Below are positions 3,902 to 5,843 of a stretch of DNA of 5,843 nt, in pieces. The notes under the pieces are model-generated. The model did not search any database. It saw only the letters and a list, made by a program, of their open reading frames with translations, and was not told where the DNA came from. The stretch comes from Chromatiaceae bacterium. Its GTDB lineage: Bacteria > Pseudomonadota > Gammaproteobacteria > Chromatiales > Chromatiaceae. How positions within the stretch are numbered: the stretch's first letter is position 1; every line of letters begins with the position of its first letter. The position numbers and the translations under genes were made by a program. The stretch covers positions 1 through 5,843 of the forward strand of contig DTXR01000499.1 of NCBI GenBank assembly GCA_012962365.1. The letters run 5' to 3'.

Positions 3902-5843
3902 ATGTTCAACAAGCGAAAGACTTTGAGCGCGGCCATTCACCTGGCTTGCAGCGGTGTTGTCGCAACAGGCATGCTGATGAGTGGCATGGCCAGTGCTGAA
4001 GAAGAAGCTGTCAAGCTTGAAAAAGAAGAAGTTACTGGCTCTCACATCAAGCAGATCGATATTGAAGGCGCGAGCCCGGTTTCGGTCATTACACGCGAAG
4101 ACATTGAATTGAGTGGTTTGCAGTCCGTTGCCGACGTATTGCGCCAGACGCCCTACAACAGTTTTGGTTCCTTCCGGGAGCTGTCCGGCACCACCTTTCA
4201 GTCCCAATCGCTGGTTGATCTGCGTGGTTTGGGGTCTTCCCGTACTTTGGTATTGATCAACGGCCGTCGCGCGCCGGCTTCTCCTGTTACCGGCGGCTCT
4301 GCCGTTGACCTGAATATCCTGCCCCTGGCAGCGGTAGAGCGTATCGAGATACTCAAGGACAGTGCTTCTGCAGTGTACGGCTCAGAAGCCATCGGCGGTG
4401 TAATCAATATCATCCTGCGCAAGGATTACGAAGGTGTTGAATTGACTGCCACGGTAGAGCGACCCAGCGAGCCGGGTGCTGATGCCGAGGGCGGTTCCTT
4501 TGCCGCAGGCGGTTCTTATGGCAAGGGCAACTACATTTTTACCCTGGAACAGCGTAACAAGGAAATTATCTGGTCCCGCGATCGTGACTGGTCTAAGGTT
4601 GACTTCGGTGACGGTTCCAGTTATTTCACCACGTCGGGCATCAGTCTGTGGGGTAACACTATCTACCACGCGACCACCGACGGTAGCATCGAAGCTGCAG
4701 CCAACTGTGATCCCAGCATCTATGCCGGTGTGTATGAGTTCCCCGGCTGGGGCACAGCCTGTACTTATGGTTATGCGGATGTTTCTGCAGAAACCAACGA
4801 TATTGATCGCAGCAATGCCTTCCTGTATCTGGATTACGAGATCAACAACGACACCAGCATTTATGCTCAAAACCTGATTTCCAGGGTACAGTCCTTCGGT
4901 CGCTATGCGCCTGCTGTTGGTTTTCTCACTGTACTGGGCGATGCGCCCAGTAACCCTTACCCTGGCGAAACCCTGTTGCTTGGCCACCGCTTTGCGGCAT
5001 TTGGTACTCGTGACGATACCGCTACCAACTGGCAATGGGATACTACCCTGGGTGTAAAAGGTACTGTGTGGGATATCGATTATGATGTCTTTGCCCGATA
5101 CAACCTGTACGAGTCCGACATCGTCGGCCGCAATTACATCCTGGACAGCCAGGCTACCCAGGAAGTGCTGGAGGGGAACTACGATCCCTTCAATCCGTTC
5201 TCGCAGGATCCTGATCACCTGGCGGCCATGGCTCGCATGCGTCATGACACGACCCGTGATGTGGAGAACAAGTACTTCAGCGCAGGCGTCAACCTGACCG
5301 GTGAAATGCCGTTCGAACTGGCTGGTGGCGGTATTGGCTGGGCAGCGGGCTATGAGTACCGTGATGAAGATTATCAGGATATTTATGATGCCGAGCGCCG
5401 TGCGTACAATGTTATCGGTTCTTCTGGGGGTTCCAGTGAAGGTGATCGTCAGCAGTGGGCCATGTACGGTGAATTGCTCTTCCCTGTACTCGATACCCTG
5501 GAGGTCAGTGCTGCTCTGCGTTATGACGACTACAGTGATTTCGGCAGCGAGACATCTCCTCAGTTGAAAGTTCGCTGGCAGCCTAACGACAGTCTGATGC
5601 TGCGAGCCAGCTGGAGCGAGGGCTTCCGTGCACCAGCCATGATCGATCTGTATGCAGCGGGTGCGGAGGATCATCCTTTCGTCAAGGACTTCGTCCAATG
5701 TGACTTGGCCGGCACGCCCGCCGATCAGTGTCCTACCATCCAAGTGCCGGGTTTGTCTGGCGGAAACCCTGATCTGGAAGCAGAAACATCCGATTCCTGG
5801 AACTTGGGCGCCGTCTGGGAGCCGGTAGAGGATCTGGTATTTG
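3902..5843 (+). CDS. TonB-dependent outer-membrane receptor, 3' end outside the window
   Basis: The reading frame is open from the ATG at 3902 to the right edge (647 codons visible). It is a TonB/ExbBD-energised outer-membrane transporter. Residues 1-32 are a signal peptide with an NKRK n-region and cleavage after MASA. A TonB-box-like segment LEKEEVTGSHI (39-49) follows. The plug spans about 55-174, with SPVSVITREDIELSG, VDLRGLGSSRTLVLINGRR (105-123) and VERIEILKDSASAVYGSEAIGGVINII (145-171). The rest is barrel with alternating aromatic strands, including the conserved FRAPAMIDLY (from Phe575) and GNPDLEAETS (from Gly621). Two cysteine pairs, 269/287 and 600/610, probably form disulfides in surface loops. 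The last strands and the terminal aromatic residue lie beyond the window. The VTGS-type N-terminus is common in receptors for carbohydrates, peptides and other large nutrients, so a siderophore should not be assumed. The divergent secreted peptidase makes peptides a reasonable guess. Confidence 0.96.
   Translation, partial: MFNKRKTLSAAIHLACSGVVATGMLMSGMASAEEEAVKLEKEEVTGSHIKQIDIEGASPVSVITREDIELSGLQSVADVLRQTPYNSFGSFRELSGTTFQSQSLVDLRGLGSSRTLVLINGRRAPASPVTGGSAVDLNILPLAAVERIEILKDSASAVYGSEAIGGVINIILRKDYEGVELTATVERPSEPGADAEGGSFAAGGSYGKGNYIFTLEQRNKEIIWSRDRDWSKVDFGDGSSYFTTSGISLWGNTIYHATTDGSIEAAANCDPSIYAGVYEFPGWGTACTYGYADVSAETNDIDRSNAFLYLDYEINNDTSIYAQNLISRVQSFGRYAPAVGFLTVLGDAPSNPYPGETLLLGHRFAAFGTRDDTATNWQWDTTLGVKGTVWDIDYDVFARYNLYESDIVGRNYILDSQATQEVLEGNYDPFNPFSQDPDHLAAMARMRHDTTRDVENKYFSAGVNLTGEMPFELAGGGIGWAAGYEYRDEDYQDIYDAERRAYNVIGSSGGSSEGDRQQWAMYGELLFPVLDTLEVSAALRYDDYSDFGSETSPQLKVRWQPNDSLMLRASWSEGFRAPAMIDLYAAGAEDHPFVKDFVQCDLAGTPADQCPTIQVPGLSGGNPDLEAETSDSWNLGAVWEPVEDLVF

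Noticed and set aside
4382..5743. Long minus-strand open frame of 453 codons opposite the TonB receptor
   Set aside because: The plus strand clearly encodes a receptor with conserved motifs here. The antisense translation shows no recognisable domain, and such shadows are common opposite biased coding sequence.

Overview
The window looks like chromosomal DNA from a free-living, probably aquatic or marine, gammaproteobacterium. The support is an apaG-apaH pair very close to the gammaproteobacterial forms, plus a secreted S9 peptidase placed head-to-head with a large TonB-dependent outer-membrane receptor. Base composition is moderate to high in G+C in the core genes. A genus cannot be named from this sequence.

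Layout from left to right. (1) 27-317, + strand: a small GIY-YIG nuclease-family gene, A-rich compared with its neighbours and probably a mobile or accessory gene. (2) 318-423: a short convergent gap with no clear terminator but a hint of a degenerate repeat. (3) 424-1263 and 1269-1652, - strand: apaH and apaG, five bases apart and read apaG then apaH. (4) 1653-1728: a short gap holding a perfect 11-bp GC-rich hairpin and a TATAAT hexamer just in front of apaG. (5) 1729-3645, - strand: a complete exported prolyl-oligopeptidase-family (S9) serine peptidase with all catalytic residues. (6) 3646-3901: a 256-bp divergent control region with three TTGTTG repeats spaced exactly 11 bp and a plausible promoter for the receptor. 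(7) 3902 to the right edge, + strand: a TonB-dependent receptor open at its 3' end, with signal peptide, plug and most of the barrel inside the window.

How the genes may work together. The peptidase and receptor share one upstream region, and both products are exported. The simplest reading is a peptide-scavenging pair, in which the peptidase trims oligopeptides and the receptor imports peptides or another large substrate. ApaH hydrolyses diadenosine tetraphosphate, and ApaG is its usual partner gene. The rsmA, pdxA and surA genes that often precede apaG are absent here; the peptidase sits in that position.

No sign was seen of CRISPR, tRNA, rRNA, insertion sequences, prophage or a defence island. 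The most original signal is the helically phased repeat array in the divergent control region. Nothing in the window clearly amounts to a previously undescribed system.
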